Of a stretch of 64,000 nt of DNA, positions 63,256-64,000 are shown piece by piece. Origin of the DNA: Lumbricus rubellus (taxonomy: Eukaryota > Annelida > Clitellata > Crassiclitellata > Lumbricidae). A program made the position numbers and the translations under genes. The DNA is taken from the NCBI GenBank assembly GCA_945859605.1, contig OX243816.1, positions 38,467,821 through 38,531,820 on the forward strand, given 5' to 3'. Below the pieces are notes generated by a model, which made no database searches, was not told where the DNA came from, and saw only the letters and a program-made list of their open reading frames with translations. Numbering within the stretch: the first letter of the stretch is position 1; the number at the start of each line of letters is the position of its first letter.

Positions 63256-63259
63256 CCAG

Positions 63260-64000
63260 CAGTGAGCAGACAGGTAGACCTTTGTGTGGTGGGAGGGGGG
63301 GGTTCCTTTTGTCGGACATAATCTGACCAATCCAGTTTCTGACCATAAATCATCGCACACAATAGAAGCCAACAACCAGCTCCAAGCTCCCCTCTCCGTC
63401 CTGCCTGCACCTCCCTCCCATTTCACTGCGGAACAGTCCATCTCACGCAGCCTCATATCCTGACACCCCTGCTGCGTGCAGCGGACTGGTCCAAAGCTTT
63501 CTACGGTCCACCAAAACGGACCAAGGCAGAGCGTTTACCGAATACTAAGGTTATTGGTTATTCTCTGTTCGTTTTGCATTTGGACATAACTTACACAAGA
63601 CAGTCGATTTCGTTAACATTCAATGGTCAGAAAATTTGAGAAGTTAAAAGTCTAACTAACTGTTCTGTATAACTATTAAACACTTGGGCTGATGATTTAA
63701 AAACGGGCACTTGTGTAACTATAATAGTATATGCTCTTGGACAAACACTGTGTCTAATTATTATTGTTATTTATTTATCTAGTTATTATTATTTTGTTTG
63801 TTATTATTTGTTTTATTACTGCTAATTCCACAACTACTATAAAACTGTATAACTAAACTGTTAGTAATGGCAGTAGCATTACTAAATGGTAATTACCTTG
63901 GCACCTTTATCCAATGGTGCAAATGACGTCAACTCACAGTATTTAGTAGGCTACATTCAAACTAACGTAAGTTGCGACAATTCTAAGATCAAAATAATTT
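63260..64000. other. No recognised feature
   Basis: AT-rich sequence without convincing coding, repeat or RNA signals. Confidence 0.5.

Larger units (their letters stand above)
43030..64000 (+). other. Probable first intron of the SSBP gene (continues past the window)
   Basis: No coding exon was recognised on either strand apart from transposon ORFs. The space is filled by microsatellites, SINEs, DNA transposons, a LINE and a Helitron, each listed separately; what lies between them (for example 45330-46080, 50280-50740, 50990-51800, 51970-53620, 58480-59530, 63260-64000) shows no feature I can support. Confidence 0.6.

Overview
The window is nuclear DNA of an invertebrate animal, most likely marine. 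Its genes are split by many GT-AG introns, coding exons are separated by AT-rich and microsatellite-rich introns, and there are many animal-type transposons: a BovB/RTE LINE, tRNA-derived SINEs, hAT, Tc1/mariner and piggyBac MITEs, and a Helitron. I cannot name the species from sequence alone. No bacterial genes, CRISPR arrays, rRNA genes or functional tRNA genes are visible.

Layout. (1) About 163-29715, + strand: an almost complete RICTOR gene, the defining subunit of mTOR complex 2. I resolve 34 coding exons whose phases chain without a break into about 1692 codons plus a stop; human RICTOR is about 1708 aa. The only uncertain piece is the 9-codon first exon. One intron is GC-AG, and several splice sites sit directly against minisatellites or transposon ends. 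(2) 29716-33450: RICTOR 3' flank with two short hAT MITEs that have perfect 8-bp target duplications. (3) 33621-37421, - strand: an unrecognised 737-codon open frame, rich in Ser, Thr, Asn and Gln and convergent to RICTOR. It is split by a 1579-bp hAT-like element with a perfect 8-bp target duplication; removing the element and one duplicate rejoins the frame exactly. (4) 37422-42180: intergenic microsatellites and a 1160-bp palindromic mariner-type element. (5) 42180-43029, + strand: a GC-rich promoter/5' UTR and the first coding exon of an SSBP2/3/4 (Ssdp) single-stranded-DNA-binding cofactor. (6) 43030-64000: no further exon of that gene was found, so this is probably the start of a first intron of at least 21 kb. 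It holds a 5'-truncated BovB/RTE LINE, a second mariner-type element with a decayed transposase end, SINEs, a 1.3-kb non-autonomous Helitron filled with G-rich minisatellite, two opposed copies of one hAT MITE, and a 12-bp CCTTCCCTCTGT array.

The genes do not form a functional unit: RICTOR acts in growth-factor signalling to AKT/SGK/PKC, and SSBP acts in LIM-homeodomain/LDB transcription complexes. The most notable signals are the transposon-split unknown ORF, the tandem-duplicated splice acceptor before RICTOR exon 3, the family of 71-76 bp piggyBac-like elements, the Helitron, and a roughly 16-fold excess of the palindromic octamer TAGGCCTA confined to the part of the window right of 28.6 kb.
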